In this document: piece after piece, positions 34,634 to 44,186 of the stretch
Layout of the letters: every line of letters starts with the position of its first letter
Numbering within the stretch: position 1 is the first letter of the stretch
NCBI GenBank assembly: GCA_016714085.1
Contig: JADJNW010000039.1
Span: 1-64,000 of the forward strand
DNA from: Saprospiraceae bacterium
GTDB lineage: Bacteria; Bacteroidota; Bacteroidia; Chitinophagales; Saprospiraceae
Length of the DNA: 64,000 bases
Direction of reading: 5' to 3'
The notes under the pieces: model-generated
The model's input: the letters and a program-made list of their open reading frames with translations, nothing else
The model's database searches: none
What the model was told of the DNA's origin: nothing
Translations under genes and position numbers: made by a program

Positions 34634-36667
34634 ATGAAACAATTAAGCGGATTATTATTAATCGTATTAACTTTTTCTTTGTCGGCACAAGACCTCAGCC
34701 AGTCGCCCTGGCATATTCAGGCAAAGAATATTGATCCGAGTAATTACTTTGGCGTGACGGTGGCGAATGGTATGGTTGGCCTGGTGTCTTCGCCAGAGCC
34801 GATGCGCGTGAAAGATGTCGTTTTGAATGGCGTTTATGATTATTATCAGCGCGGCCGGGTTTCCAATATTTTAAAAACATTTAATCATGTAAATATGAAT
34901 CTTGATGTGGACGGTCGCCGCATCGGACGTAAAGATATTTCTAATTATACACAAACGCTTGATATGCAGAAGGCTGCGCTCGCCACTACGTTTGATGTCG
35001 GTGACAAGCTCAGCGTTAAACACACTTTGATGTCTTTGCGGCATCTGCCTTACACCGCGATGAGCGTGGTCGAAATTACAGCTAAAAAAGATGTAATAAT
35101 TACACCGATGAGTGTAATAGAAGCGCCCGATCATTTAGTGGATGTAAGGAATTATTATGCAGAAATTGATCGACCGCACGTATTAATTCCTTTATTAACT
35201 TCGGTAGCAAAGAGTCCTTCAGGAAAGCTGACGGTGGCAGCCTCTACCAGCTTTATCTTTGAAGAAGCGCATGGCAGTGAACCCGATTTGATTCATGAAG
35301 ATTGGGATTATAATATGCATTTATTAAAATTTTATAAACAATTAAAAGCAGGCGAAACCTATCGTTTCTCGGTTGTTGGCTCATCTGTTGCTTCTTCACA
35401 ATATAATGATCCGCATAATGAAGCGGAAAGATTAACTATTTTTGCAGCATTGGAAAAGCGGGAACGCCTGCTTACGCGCCACGAGGCAGCCTGGGCAAAG
35501 CTTTGGGAAAGCGATGTAATAGTGGAAGGCGATTTGGAAGCACAGCGAGCCATTCGTTCGGCATTATATCATTTGTATTCTTTCGCCAGAGCAGGCACAG
35601 CGTATAGCTTGTCGCCAATGGGCTTGTCGGGTTTGGGTTATAACGGACACGTTTTTTGGGATACGGAATTATGGATGTATCCGCCAATATTAATATTACA
35701 ACCGGATATTGCAAAATCATTATTAGAATATCGTTTTGAGCGCCTGGAAGCTGCCAAACAAAATGCTTTTTCGCACGGCTATGCGGGCGCGATGTTTCCT
35801 TGGGAATCCAGCGCGGAAGGCTCAGAAGATACGCCCGTTTGGGCATTGACGGGTCCATTTCAACATCATATTACAGGGTGCGTCGGTTGGGCTTTTTGGC
35901 AATATTATTTAGTAACGAAAGATAAAGAATGGCTGCGTACGAGGGGTTATCCGGTATTGAAAGAAGTCGCCGATTTTTGGGCGAGCCGTGTCGAACGTAA
36001 AGGCCCTGGTAAATATGAAATCAATAATGTAATAGGCGCAAATGAATGGCAGGAAAATATTGATAATAATGCTTTTACCAATGGCATGGCAATTACCGTG
36101 TTGCGTTTTGCCGCACAAGCCGCGCAGGAATTGGGCTTGACGCCAAATCCTGATTGGAATCACGTGGCTGATAATATTCCGATTTTAAAATTTCCTGACG
36201 GTACAACTAAAGAAAATGCGACTTATGATGGTGTAATGATAAAGCAAGCGGATGTAAATTTATTATCATTTCCACTGAAAGTTATTACAAGTGAAGCTGC
36301 GATTCGTAAAGATTTAGCATATTATGAGCCGCGTATGTCGCCCGAAGGGCCGGCGATGGGTTTTTCTGTTTTAACGGGATTGTACGGTCGCCTTGGCGAA
36401 TCGGAGAAGGCATATAATATGTTTGTAAAAAGTTATAAACCAAATGAAGTGCCACCTTTTGGTGTACTGGCGGAAACAGCAGGCGGTACGAATCCTTATT
36501 TTGCTACGGGTGCAGGTGGAATGTTGCAGGCTGTCATCTTTGGATTGGGTGGTTTGGATATTACAGATCAGGGAATTATACAATTAAAAACGAAGTTGCC
36601 AAGTAAATGGAAATCGCTTACAATTAAAGGAGTAGGAAAAGAGGGAAAAATATTTGTAGTGAAGTAA
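34634..36667 (+). CDS. Exported glycoside hydrolase family 65 protein
   Basis: A 677-residue exported GH65-type enzyme (signal ends LSAQ). The (alpha/alpha)6 barrel is evident: VFWDTELWMYPPILIL, then FPWESSAEGSEDTP and QHHITGCVGWAFWQYY, then NNVIGANEWQENIDNNAFTNGMA. The Glu of GANEW aligns with the general acid of GH65 enzymes. GH65 includes alpha-glucoside phosphorylases and alpha-glucosidases; the signal peptide argues for a hydrolase, since phosphate is limiting outside the cytoplasm. The fairly short N-terminal beta-sandwich domain is present (residues ~25-260). No sugar transporter or regulator is adjacent. Substrate unknown. Confidence 0.88.
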   Translation: MKQLSGLLLIVLTFSLSAQDLSQSPWHIQAKNIDPSNYFGVTVANGMVGLVSSPEPMRVKDVVLNGVYDYYQRGRVSNILKTFNHVNMNLDVDGRRIGRKDISNYTQTLDMQKAALATTFDVGDKLSVKHTLMSLRHLPYTAMSVVEITAKKDVIITPMSVIEAPDHLVDVRNYYAEIDRPHVLIPLLTSVAKSPSGKLTVAASTSFIFEEAHGSEPDLIHEDWDYNMHLLKFYKQLKAGETYRFSVVGSSVASSQYNDPHNEAERLTIFAALEKRERLLTRHEAAWAKLWESDVIVEGDLEAQRAIRSALYHLYSFARAGTAYSLSPMGLSGLGYNGHVFWDTELWMYPPILILQPDIAKSLLEYRFERLEAAKQNAFSHGYAGAMFPWESSAEGSEDTPVWALTGPFQHHITGCVGWAFWQYYLVTKDKEWLRTRGYPVLKEVADFWASRVERKGPGKYEINNVIGANEWQENIDNNAFTNGMAITVLRFAAQAAQELGLTPNPDWNHVADNIPILKFPDGTTKENATYDGVMIKQADVNLLSFPLKVITSEAAIRKDLAYYEPRMSPEGPAMGFSVLTGLYGRLGESEKAYNMFVKSYKPNEVPPFGVLAETAGGTNPYFATGAGGMLQAVIFGLGGLDITDQGIIQLKTKLPSKWKSLTIKGVGKEGKIFVVK

Positions 36668-36682
36668 AGCTTGTAAAATTAT

Positions 36683-36699
36683 CAACCTCCAAAAGGTTG
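36683..36699. terminator. Short hairpin between convergent genes
   Basis: CAACCT and AGGTTG pair around CCAAA, between GH65 and hicA. It may end both transcripts, but neither side has a clear T-run. Confidence 0.35.
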
Positions 36700-36714
36700 G
36701 CAATCCTCTATTAA

Positions 36715-36957
36715 TCAACCAAAAAGTTCTTTTATAACTTGCTCTTTGGTAACTTTTCTATGATTAGCGACAGCATTTAAAATGGAAGACAATGTGCCAA
36801 TTTTAAGTGGAGTATGATTAGGAATAGTAATATGATATTCGCTTGGTTCTTGAGTAGTTAATCGGATATGGCTACCTTTTTGACGAGTAATTATATAACC
36901 GTAGATACTGAGTTTATTTGCTAATTGAGCGCCTGTGATATCTCTGGGAATTTTTAT
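36715..36957 (-). CDS. hicA: HicA family mRNA interferase toxin
   Basis: An 80-residue HicA toxin. The translation KIPRDITGAQLANKLSIYG, then RQKGSHIRLTT with the catalytic His, then ITIPNHTPLKIGTLSSIL, matches the family throughout; the fold is a double-stranded-RNA-binding-like domain that cleaves mRNA. There is no ATG in frame at the expected place: the codon before KIP is ATA at 36957-36955, overlapping the hicB stop as ATAA. Either ATA is the start, by coupling from hicB, or a G-to-A change disabled or corrupted it. Order is antitoxin first. Confidence 0.85.
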   Translation of the reverse strand: MKIPRDITGAQLANKLSIYGYIITRQKGSHIRLTTQEPSEYHITIPNHTPLKIGTLSSILNAVANHRKVTKEQVIKELFG

Positions 36958-37160
36958 ACAGTTATAAATTCCTCTTTTACAAAATGTAATCGAATTACTC
37001 CTGGTGCTTGATTTTCTTCAAAATGACAAATAACAGCATCTTTGATATTTGCTCTCAGTTCATCTATTGTTTCTGCATCTGTAAAAATATCCACGCCTAA
37101 TGCTTTTGCATTATATCCTCCTTCTGCCGCTTCTTCTATAATAAAAATGACTTCATTCAT
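36954..37160 (-). CDS. hicB: HicB-like antitoxin
   Basis: A 68-residue protein with the partially degraded RNase H-like fold of HicB antitoxins: MNEVIFIIEEAAEGGYNAKALGVDIFTDAETIDELRANIKDAV is the standard text. There is no C-terminal DNA-binding helix-turn-helix or ribbon-helix-helix, so it probably neutralises HicA by direct binding without a repressor domain. It lies four bases into hicA and 33 bases downstream of the DUF4058 gene. Confidence 0.88.
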   Translation of the reverse strand: MNEVIFIIEEAAEGGYNAKALGVDIFTDAETIDELRANIKDAVICHFEENQAPGVIRLHFVKEEFITV

Positions 37161-37193
37161 TTGTTATAATTTTAAGTTAATAACAGCTTCTGC

Positions 37194-37981
37194 TTAGGAA
37201 ATGTTTTCTTTTTTTAATAATTCCTTCATCCAGGCTTGGTCTTCTTCTGAAAAAGCTGGTGGAGGCGGTATATCATCATAATTAATCGAAAGATGATATA
37301 AACTGCGTTCGTATATAATATTTAAAACTTTACCCATATTTAGTGGTACATCAGGATCGGGCGCTTTGAGTGGCACAGGAACAGTTGGTAAGGGATCTTT
37401 TATATCAAAACCCCAGACATCGGTGCGATTGGTTTCGGCACGTACCAATGTAATAATATAATGATTTTTTGGTAAATATGGATGATTGAAAGGGCGCTGC
37501 CCTCGGCGCAAGAGATCAATTTCCAATAAATGTACACCAGCCTCGTGTAAATGTTTACGTTTTTCGCGGTAAGGTATCAGTCCTGGATCACGTTTATTTA
37601 CAGGTGATAAAATTTCGATAGCCGTAATCAATTGATTACTTTGACGATCGCGGATTTCAACCACTGGGATGCGTACTTCAATAGGCATCGTATCAGGAAT
37701 ACTGATCGTTGCTGCCGACAGCACAGCCGATTCTCCTCCATAAGTAGGCACGGTTCTTTGGCAATATTTTTTCGGCGCAAAATTTCAACATCAGGATACA
37801 TAATACCTACATCACCTTCAGGATTAGAATCTTCAAAGGTATAAAGCTCAATACGAGCAACATATTTAGGTGCAATAACCACCGCAATGACTTCTGCAAT
37901 AACTGACGCAAGTCTATTATGCACATCGGGCCAAAGATAACCTTCCAAAAATGGATCCATACCTGGAAAAGGAGAAACCAT
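37194..37981 (-). CDS. DUF4058 family protein, one frameshift
   Basis: A ~262-residue DUF4058 protein. The start MVSPFPGMDPFLEGYLWPDVHNRLASVIAEVIA is diagnostic, as is EIRDRQSNQLITAIEILSPVNKRDPG in the second half. The frame shifts near 37751. The first frame reads EILRRKNIAKEPCLLM and ends at 37628; the second resumes VPTYGGESAVLSAATIS and runs to 37194. One base added or lost in CCG restores a normal-length protein. The family is of unknown function, with a fold reminiscent of restriction-like nucleases (the EILSP-x-NK segment). That reading is an inference. Confidence 0.88.
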
Positions 37982-38102
37982 GCTATAATCTTTATTTTCA
38001 AAGATAACAAATTTAAACCGATTTTGGAATAAGGTCTTTACAAATAAAGAATCAGCCTTTCAAAAGAAAGTTCTTCTTTTTCAGAGTTCTCCGCTCTTTT
38101 TC

Positions 38103-38110
38103 TAACTTTG
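38103..38110 (+). promoter_or_regulatory. -7 promoter element of the haloperoxidase gene
   Basis: TAACTTTG, an exact TAnnTTTG match, 23 bases before the ATG at 38134. Confidence 0.5.
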
Positions 38111-38133
38111 TACAAAACAATATTCAATCCATT

Positions 38134-39485
38134 ATGAAAAAGGGGCTATTCTTGCTGTCAATATTGATTTTATTGGGGGCTTGCGCAAAAGAAAATGAGC
38201 ATTATCAAGAAGAAGCAGCGAATCCGGAATTCTTTCATCGCTCGATGAAGCAGCTCACCGATGTAATTGTACACGATATTTTTTCGCCGCCTATTGCCAG
38301 TAGGATTTATGCTTATTCCAGCATTGCCGGATACGAAGCTGCCGTTCCAGGTTATCCGGAATATCAGAGTTTGGCAGGGCAACTGACAGAACTAACACCA
38401 GCGCCGAAACCAGAATCTGGAAAAGTATATTGCTACCCGCTCGCAAGCGTACACGCCATGCTGAAAGTGGGCAAAGCCCTCATTTTTTCTGAGGACACTA
38501 TTGATTTATTTAGTGAGCGTATTCATCAGGAATTCAAGGATTTAGACATTCCAAAAGATGTGTACGAACGCTCTGTCGCTTATGGCGACGCAGTTGCCGA
38601 TCATATCCTTGCCTGGTCACAAGAGGATCATTATAAAGAAACGCGTTCTTATCCTAAATATACCATCACCAATGATCCTTCCAAATGGCAACCTACGCCG
38701 CCTGCTTACATGGATGGCATCGAGCCGAGTTGGAATGTATTGCGGCCATTTGCGCTTGATTCATCGCAGCAGTTTATTCCGTCCCGTCCAACAGCTTTCA
38801 GCATAGATAAGAATAGTGAATTTTACAAAGAAACGATGGAGGTCTATGAAGCCTTGCGCGTAGGTACGCCGGAGGAACTTAAAGAGCGTAAGGCGATTGC
38901 CAGCTTTTGGGATTGTAATCCTTACGTAGTCAACCAAGTGGGACACGTGATGTACGCCAGCAAAAAAATCACGCCCGGTGGGCATTGGATCAATATTACG
39001 CGCATCGTGTCCACGCAAGCAAAAGCCGATTTTATTAAAACGATCAGCGCGTATGCCTTGACTTCAGTGGCTTTGGCCGATGGATTCATTAGTTGTTGGG
39101 ATGAAAAATACCGCAGCCAATTGGTGCGCCCGGAAACTTATATTAATCGCTATATCGATGAAGAATGGCTGCCACTATTGCAAACGCCGCCATTCCCGGA
39201 ATATACCAGTGGGCATAGTGTGATTTCTCGCGCTGCGGCGACTGTACTAACTTCTATCTTTGGCGATAATTTTGCTTTTGTGGATGATTCCGAAGAAGAA
39301 TTCAGTTTACCAGCCCGATCTTTCAAATCCTTTTTTCATGCGTCTGATGAGGCAGCGGTGAGCCGACTGTACGGCGGCATTCATTATCGCCGGCGATTGA
39401 CAATGGCGTGGCGCAAGGCTACGAGGTCGGAAAATGGGTGGTGGCAAATGTAAAAGTGAATGACAAAGCAATGAGTTTAAAATAA
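38134..39485 (+). CDS. Vanadium-dependent haloperoxidase-like PAP2 lipoprotein, one frameshift
   Basis: A ~450-residue lipoprotein (lipobox LLGAC) of the vanadium haloperoxidase/PAP2 superfamily. Family sites are visible near the C-terminus: KYRSQLVRPETYI (Lys/Arg), PFPEYTSGHSVISRAAA with the catalytic His, and SRLYGGIHYR with the vanadate- or phosphate-binding Arg and His. The given frame ends as RRRLTMAW... at 39453. Adding one C at 39390-39391 gives HYRPAIDNGVAQGYEVGKWVVANVK and a stop at 39483-39485, the normal family ending. Whether it acts on halides or phosphate esters cannot be told from sequence. Confidence 0.88.
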
Positions 39486-39518
39486 AAACGATCTTTTGAT
39501 TCAAATTATTAAAAGCAC

Positions 39519-39540
39519 TTCAAATTTCCCTCAAATTCAT
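39519..39540 (+). promoter_or_regulatory. Candidate operator with 11-bp repeats before the OmpR-type regulator
   Basis: Two TCAAATT cores spaced exactly 11 bases apart (TTCAAATTTCC, then CTCAAATTCAT), just upstream of the -7 element. It is 15/22 identical to the candidate operator before the TonB receptor at 41504-41525. OmpR-family regulators typically bind such one-turn direct repeats. Confidence 0.45.
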
Positions 39541-39544
39541 TTAT

Positions 39545-39552
39545 TATTTTTG
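39545..39552 (+). promoter_or_regulatory. -7 promoter element of the OmpR-type regulator
   Basis: TATTTTTG, exact match, ending eight bases before the ATG at 39561. The transcript would be leaderless or nearly so. Confidence 0.45.
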
Positions 39553-39560
39553 GGATTATT

Positions 39561-40235
39561 ATGAAGTTGCTGATTGTAGAAGATGAACACGAATTAGCAG
39601 AAAACGTCCGTGCTTACTTGTCCCGCGGAGATGTAATCTGCGAAGTAGCCTTTTCTTTCCAGGAAGCGCAAGATAAATTACTGTCCTTCGATTATGATAT
39701 TATTTTACTCGATATTATGTTGCCCGATGGTAATGGACTAAATGTTTTACGCTTACTAAAAAAAATAAACCCGGAAACCGGTGTTCTCATTATATCCGCT
39801 AAAAACGCTTTGGATGATAAAGTGAATGGATTGGAACTCGGCGCTGATGATTATCTCACCAAACCCTTTCATTTACCTGAGCTTAATGCCCGTTTGAATG
39901 CTATCTATCGTCGCCGAAAATTTCAGGGGCATACCATCGTCGATTTTCATAATATTCAAATCAATACCGACACGCATGATGTAACAGTAAATGGAAACCC
40001 CATTATATTAACCCTTAAAGAATACGAATTATTACTGTTTTTTATTACAAATAAAAATAGGGTATTAACGAAACAAACTATCGCCGAGCATCTTTGGGGT
40101 GATAATGTAGATTTTATGGATTCGTTTGACTTTGTTTATCAGCACATTAAGAACTTGCGAAAGAAAATTACAGCCGAAGGCGGAGAAGATTATATCAAAA
40201 CGATTTACGGCTTGGGTTATAAATTTAGTGAATAA
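39561..40235 (+). CDS. OmpR/PhoB family response regulator
   Basis: A 224-residue response regulator. The receiver (residues 1-115) has acidic pocket EDE at 6-8, phosphoacceptor in IILLDIMLPDGNG near 52, Ser/Thr in VLIISAKN and Lys in DYLTKPFH. The C-terminal winged helix (~130-222) ends KKITAEGGEDYIKTIYGLGYKF, the standard OmpR ending. The histidine kinase starts eight bases later and is its partner. The receiver-output layout and the TonB receptor 120 bases beyond the kinase suggest that this pair controls that receptor and itself. Confidence 0.95.
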   Translation: MKLLIVEDEHELAENVRAYLSRGDVICEVAFSFQEAQDKLLSFDYDIILLDIMLPDGNGLNVLRLLKKINPETGVLIISAKNALDDKVNGLELGADDYLTKPFHLPELNARLNAIYRRRKFQGHTIVDFHNIQINTDTHDVTVNGNPIILTLKEYELLLFFITNKNRVLTKQTIAEHLWGDNVDFMDSFDFVYQHIKNLRKKITAEGGEDYIKTIYGLGYKFSE

Positions 40236-40242
40236 CTTTTAA

Positions 40243-41499
40243 ATGAATTTAATAGTAAAAACAACACTTTTTTATTTAGTCGTTGCCTTGCTGGTCTTCA
40301 GCATTGGCGGGGTGGTGACGTATCATATGGTAAAAAAGGAAGTGCAAAAAGAAACCGATTATGATCTTCGATATAATTTCAAGCAAATCGTAAAAGCAAT
40401 AGAGGCGGGCGCTCCCATCGAATTATTAATAGATGATCGGGTGAATATTATCCCTGTTGTAAATATATTACCACAAGATACACTGCGGGTTTACGCCGAT
40501 ACGCTTGCGTCGCACCCTTACCTGGATAGAGAGGAACGCCAGCGAATGCTCACTTCTACGGAGGAGATCAACGGAAAATTTTATCGCATCACCGCGATGG
40601 ATGTTTTTATAGAATCGGACGATATTTATGAAGGGGTAGTAAATGTAATGCTGTGGTTATTTTTATTTTTGGGGGCTACCTTATTTATATTGAGTTTCCT
40701 GATTACCAGACGATTATTCCAACCTTTCCAACGCACATTAGAAAAAATCAGAACATTCAATCTGAAGAAAGAAGCCTCCTTGCAGTTGCCAAAATCTTCC
40801 ACGCGGGAATTCAATATGCTGAATACATTTCTGTCGCAAATGACCACAAAAGCCCGCCGCGACTACGTCTCGGTGAAGGAATTTTCGGAAAATGCTTCCC
40901 ACGAAATGCAAACGCCGCTCGCCATCGCCAGAGGAAAACTCGAACTATTGATGGAAACCGAAGGTTTATCGACCGAGCAAATTCAACTCATCGAGTCGGC
41001 ACAATTATCCCTGCGCAAGTTGTCGAGATTGGGCGAGGCTTTAGGATTGCTCACTAAAATTGAAAACGAAGAGTTTTCAACTTTACAAACGATCGATTTT
41101 TCCAAGATTGTAAAAAGCTGCATCGAAAACTTTGAAGAGCTGGCCGCATTGCAAAATTTGGAATTTAAAAGCGAGATAGCGGAAGAGGTACAATTGAAGA
41201 TCGATCCTTTATTGGCGGACATTCTGGTCGCAAATTTGATCAAGAATACCATCAGACATAATATCGAAAACGGCTGGATTGATGTGCAACTGAATTCGCA
41301 GGAATTGACGTTGAAAAATACCGGCAAAGCGCCTACGGTTGCGCCCGCACAATTATTTGAGCGTTTTCAGAAAAGTCAATCGGGCAATGGCTCGCTGGGG
41401 CTTGGGCTGGCGATTGTCAAAAAAATCTGCGAGGTAAATAATTTCGAGGTAGCATATCATTTTGAGGAAGGCGTCCATCATATTACTGTTAAATTTTAA
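40243..41499 (+). CDS. Sensor histidine kinase
   Basis: A 418-residue inner-membrane kinase. Two membrane segments, residues ~5-27 and ~132-153, bracket a ~105-residue periplasmic sensor without recognised domain. The H-box is EFSENASHEMQTPLAIARGKLELL near residue 215 (phosphoacceptor His). The ATPase domain has NLIKNTIRHNI (N-box), an LFERFQKS-type lid and SLGLGLAIVKKIC (G2). A conventional HAMP is not clear between membrane and H-box. Translated eight bases after its regulator. The signal is unknown; gene order suggests a substrate or stress connected with the TonB receptor. Confidence 0.94.
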   Translation: MNLIVKTTLFYLVVALLVFSIGGVVTYHMVKKEVQKETDYDLRYNFKQIVKAIEAGAPIELLIDDRVNIIPVVNILPQDTLRVYADTLASHPYLDREERQRMLTSTEEINGKFYRITAMDVFIESDDIYEGVVNVMLWLFLFLGATLFILSFLITRRLFQPFQRTLEKIRTFNLKKEASLQLPKSSTREFNMLNTFLSQMTTKARRDYVSVKEFSENASHEMQTPLAIARGKLELLMETEGLSTEQIQLIESAQLSLRKLSRLGEALGLLTKIENEEFSTLQTIDFSKIVKSCIENFEELAALQNLEFKSEIAEEVQLKIDPLLADILVANLIKNTIRHNIENGWIDVQLNSQELTLKNTGKAPTVAPAQLFERFQKSQSGNGSLGLGLAIVKKICEVNNFEVAYHFEEGVHHITVKF

Positions 41500-41503
41500 T
41501 TAA

Positions 41504-41525
41504 TTCAGAATTCCTTCAGAATTCC
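41504..41525 (+). promoter_or_regulatory. Perfect 11-bp direct repeat: candidate operator of the TonB receptor
   Basis: TTCAGAATTCC occurs twice in tandem with no gap, giving one-helical-turn spacing. It begins five bases after the kinase stop and 27 bases before a -7 element (TAAATTTG, 41552-41559), so the bound protein would sit near -33, as for an activator. Confidence 0.55.
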
Positions 41526-41551
41526 TACAAAGTCCGCATAGGATTCCAACT

Positions 41552-41559
41552 TAAATTTG
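41552..41559 (+). promoter_or_regulatory. -7 promoter element of the second TonB receptor
   Basis: TAAATTTG matches TAnnTTTG. It implies a ~55-base leader before ATG 41619. Confidence 0.45.
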
Positions 41560-41618
41560 AACCATCAGCACAATTTTACATTTCCCTATTGAACAGCTTT
41601 TACGCAAAAAACTAAATT

Positions 41619-44066
41619 ATGAAGAATTATCACCACGCACTATTAACTATTTTATTATTTCTTGTAGTCGGCAATCTTGCTGCCCAGCGGAGCATAGAAG
41701 GAATCGTGAAAGGAAAAGTATCAGACCAAAGCACCGGCCAGCCGCTCTTTTTCGCTACGATTAGTATATTCAATGCTGCGGATAGTTCTCTTGTGACAGG
41801 CGGTACCACCGACGAACAGGGCGTTTTTTCTATTGAAATAAATAGTGGTGTTTATTATGCTGATATTACATTTATTTCCTACCAGAATAAAATAATAAAT
41901 GATATTAGAATTAATGAAGGTAAAAGAACCTTTGACCTGGGAGAGATCACGCTAAGCCCCGATGCGACTGTACTCGCCGAAGTAGAAGTGCGCGCTGAAA
42001 AAAGCCGTATGCAAATGTCGCTCGATAAAAGGGTTTTCAACGTGGGGCAAGACCTTGCCAATAGCGGCGGCAATGCTGCGGAAGTATTAGACAATGTACC
42101 TTCGGTGGCTGTGGACGTGGAAGGCAACGTGAGCCTGCGTGGCAGCGGCAATGTGCGCATTTTGGTAAACGGCAAACCCTCTGGTTTGGTGGGCATCAGC
42201 AATACGGACGGGCTTCGCCAGTTACCTGCCGATTTGATCGATCGTATAGAAGTCATCACAAATCCTTCGGCGCGCTACGAAGCGGAAGGCATGGCAGGAA
42301 TTATTAATATTATATTGAAAAAAGAAACCGAACAAGGCTTGAACGGTTCATTTGACTTGAATGCAGGCTATCCTGATCGCTATGGCGCATCTATCAATTT
42401 GAATTACCGTCGTAAAAAACTGAATTTATTTACTAATTATGGCTTGCGATATAATAATAGTCCGGGCGGCGGTTTTACTTTCCAGGATTTCACCGATGAA
42501 AATGGCACGCGCTTTCTTTCCGAACAGCGCAGCAATCGTACGCGAGGCCGTTGGTCGAATAGCATTCGCGGCGGATTGGATTATTATTTCAATGATAATA
42601 CAGTGCTTACATCTTCTTTAATGTATCGTTATAGCAATGATAATAATTTATCCAAAATTGAATACCGCGATTACGAAAGCTCCTTGAATAATTTGACAGG
42701 AATATCCGTGCGAACCGACGACGAAGCTGAAACCGAGCCTAATCTGGAATACGCCATGACTTTCCGGCGTGATTTTGAAAAAGAAGGACACGAATTGGTC
42801 ATTGATTTTCGCTACCAGGACGATCAGGAAACAGAGAAATCAAGCATCCGTGAAGAATATTTCACACCCGAATTTGTATCCTCGGGCCAACCCAATTTAT
42901 TTCAACGCTCCGGCAATGCGGAAACCCAGCGCAATATGATTGCCCAGGTGGACTATGTGCATCCTTTCGCGGAAGAAGGAAAATTTGAAATTGGCTATCG
43001 CGGAGGCTTCCAGTTTGTAAATAACGATTACCTCGTAGAAGAATTAAACAATAATATTTGGGAAGCCTTGCCGGGCGTCAGCAATGAATTGAACTACGAT
43101 GAAATCGTTCATGCCGCCTATGCTATTTGGGGTAACAAATACGGAAAGTTTTCTTTCCAGGGAGGATTGAGAGCGGAGCTATCCGACATTAGAACCGAAT
43201 TGCTCCAGACCAATGAAGTCAACCAACGCGATTATTTCAACCTTTTTCCAAGCGTGCATTTCGGATTTGAATTGCCAAAGGAAAATTCGATACAGTTGAG
43301 CTACAGTCGCCGTCTGAGTCGCCCCGATTTTTGGGATTTGAATCCCTTTTTCTCTTTTAGCGATGCGCGTAACTTTCGCAGTGGTAACCCAAATCTGAAT
43401 CCGGAGTTCACCGACGCTATTGAAATCGGGCATCTCAAATACTGGGACAACGGTACGCTTTCTTCTTCTATCTACTATCGCCATACCGAAGGCATTATCG
43501 AAAATATCCAAACCATCGACGAAAATGGCAATACCCTTTCGCAGCCGCAAAACTTAGCCACCGAAGATGCTTTTGGTACAGAATTTACATTTTCTTATAC
43601 CCCTTTCAAATGGTGGGACATCGATGGTAGTTTTAATTTCTATCGCGCTTTCACCGATGGCGGCAATCTCGCGCCCAATTTGCAGGCAGATTTTTATAGT
43701 TGGTTCACCCGCTTGAATTCCAAGCTAAAAATAGGTAAAACCATCGATGGTCAGTTTCGCGTCAACTACCGCGGCCCGCGCAATACCACTCAAGGCAGAG
43801 ACAAAGCCGAATACTATATGGATATCGCCTTGAGCAAAGATATTCTCAAAGGCAACGGTACGCTTACCCTGAGCGGCAGAGATGTATTCAACACCCGTCG
43901 GCGTAGATTCATCACCCAAGGGGTTAATTTTTACCGAGAAGGTAATTTTCAATGGCGAGCCCGCCAGGTTGTATTGACATTTAACTACCGCCTTAACCAA
44001 ATAAAAAAGCGCGACCGCGACGGCGAACGAGGAGATGATGATTTTGGAGGAGAAGATTTCAGATAG
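41619..44066 (+). CDS. TonB-dependent receptor, outer-membrane beta-barrel (OMP_b-brl_3) type
   Basis: An 815-residue outer-membrane receptor. Signal peptide (ends NLAAQ); carboxypeptidase-like regulatory domain (residues ~28-110, GKVSDQSTGQPLFFATISIFNAADSS); plug (~125-225: AEVLDNVPSVAVDVEGNVSLRGSGNVRILVNGKPSGL, and DRIEVITNPSARYEAEGMAGIINIIL); and a barrel to the C-terminus. The last residues are acidic (RDRDGERGDDDFGGEDFR) instead of the usual aromatic end. This subclass often lies beside a two-component system, as here. It has no SusD partner, so it is not a typical glycan locus. Ligand unknown; metals or peptides are common for the subclass. Confidence 0.93.
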   Translation: MKNYHHALLTILLFLVVGNLAAQRSIEGIVKGKVSDQSTGQPLFFATISIFNAADSSLVTGGTTDEQGVFSIEINSGVYYADITFISYQNKIINDIRINEGKRTFDLGEITLSPDATVLAEVEVRAEKSRMQMSLDKRVFNVGQDLANSGGNAAEVLDNVPSVAVDVEGNVSLRGSGNVRILVNGKPSGLVGISNTDGLRQLPADLIDRIEVITNPSARYEAEGMAGIINIILKKETEQGLNGSFDLNAGYPDRYGASINLNYRRKKLNLFTNYGLRYNNSPGGGFTFQDFTDENGTRFLSEQRSNRTRGRWSNSIRGGLDYYFNDNTVLTSSLMYRYSNDNNLSKIEYRDYESSLNNLTGISVRTDDEAETEPNLEYAMTFRRDFEKEGHELVIDFRYQDDQETEKSSIREEYFTPEFVSSGQPNLFQRSGNAETQRNMIAQVDYVHPFAEEGKFEIGYRGGFQFVNNDYLVEELNNNIWEALPGVSNELNYDEIVHAAYAIWGNKYGKFSFQGGLRAELSDIRTELLQTNEVNQRDYFNLFPSVHFGFELPKENSIQLSYSRRLSRPDFWDLNPFFSFSDARNFRSGNPNLNPEFTDAIEIGHLKYWDNGTLSSSIYYRHTEGIIENIQTIDENGNTLSQPQNLATEDAFGTEFTFSYTPFKWWDIDGSFNFYRAFTDGGNLAPNLQADFYSWFTRLNSKLKIGKTIDGQFRVNYRGPRNTTQGRDKAEYYMDIALSKDILKGNGTLTLSGRDVFNTRRRRFITQGVNFYREGNFQWRARQVVLTFNYRLNQIKKRDRDGERGDDDFGGEDFR

Positions 44067-44092
44067 TTTAGTATAGTACAAGCGCAAATATA

Positions 44093-44130
44093 GAAGCGCT
44101 GCTCGTGAAGGGTAGTGCTTCCTTTTTTTT
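44093..44130 (+). terminator. Rho-independent terminator after the TonB receptor
   Basis: GAAGCGCTGCT pairs with GGTAGTGCTTC (with G-U pairs) around CGTGAAG, followed by C and eight T. It starts 26 bases after the stop and precedes array 3. Confidence 0.8.
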
Positions 44131-44186
44131 ATGCCAATCGATCGAGTTTATTTCTTGACTACCCGCCCAAACAATAAAAAACTGCC

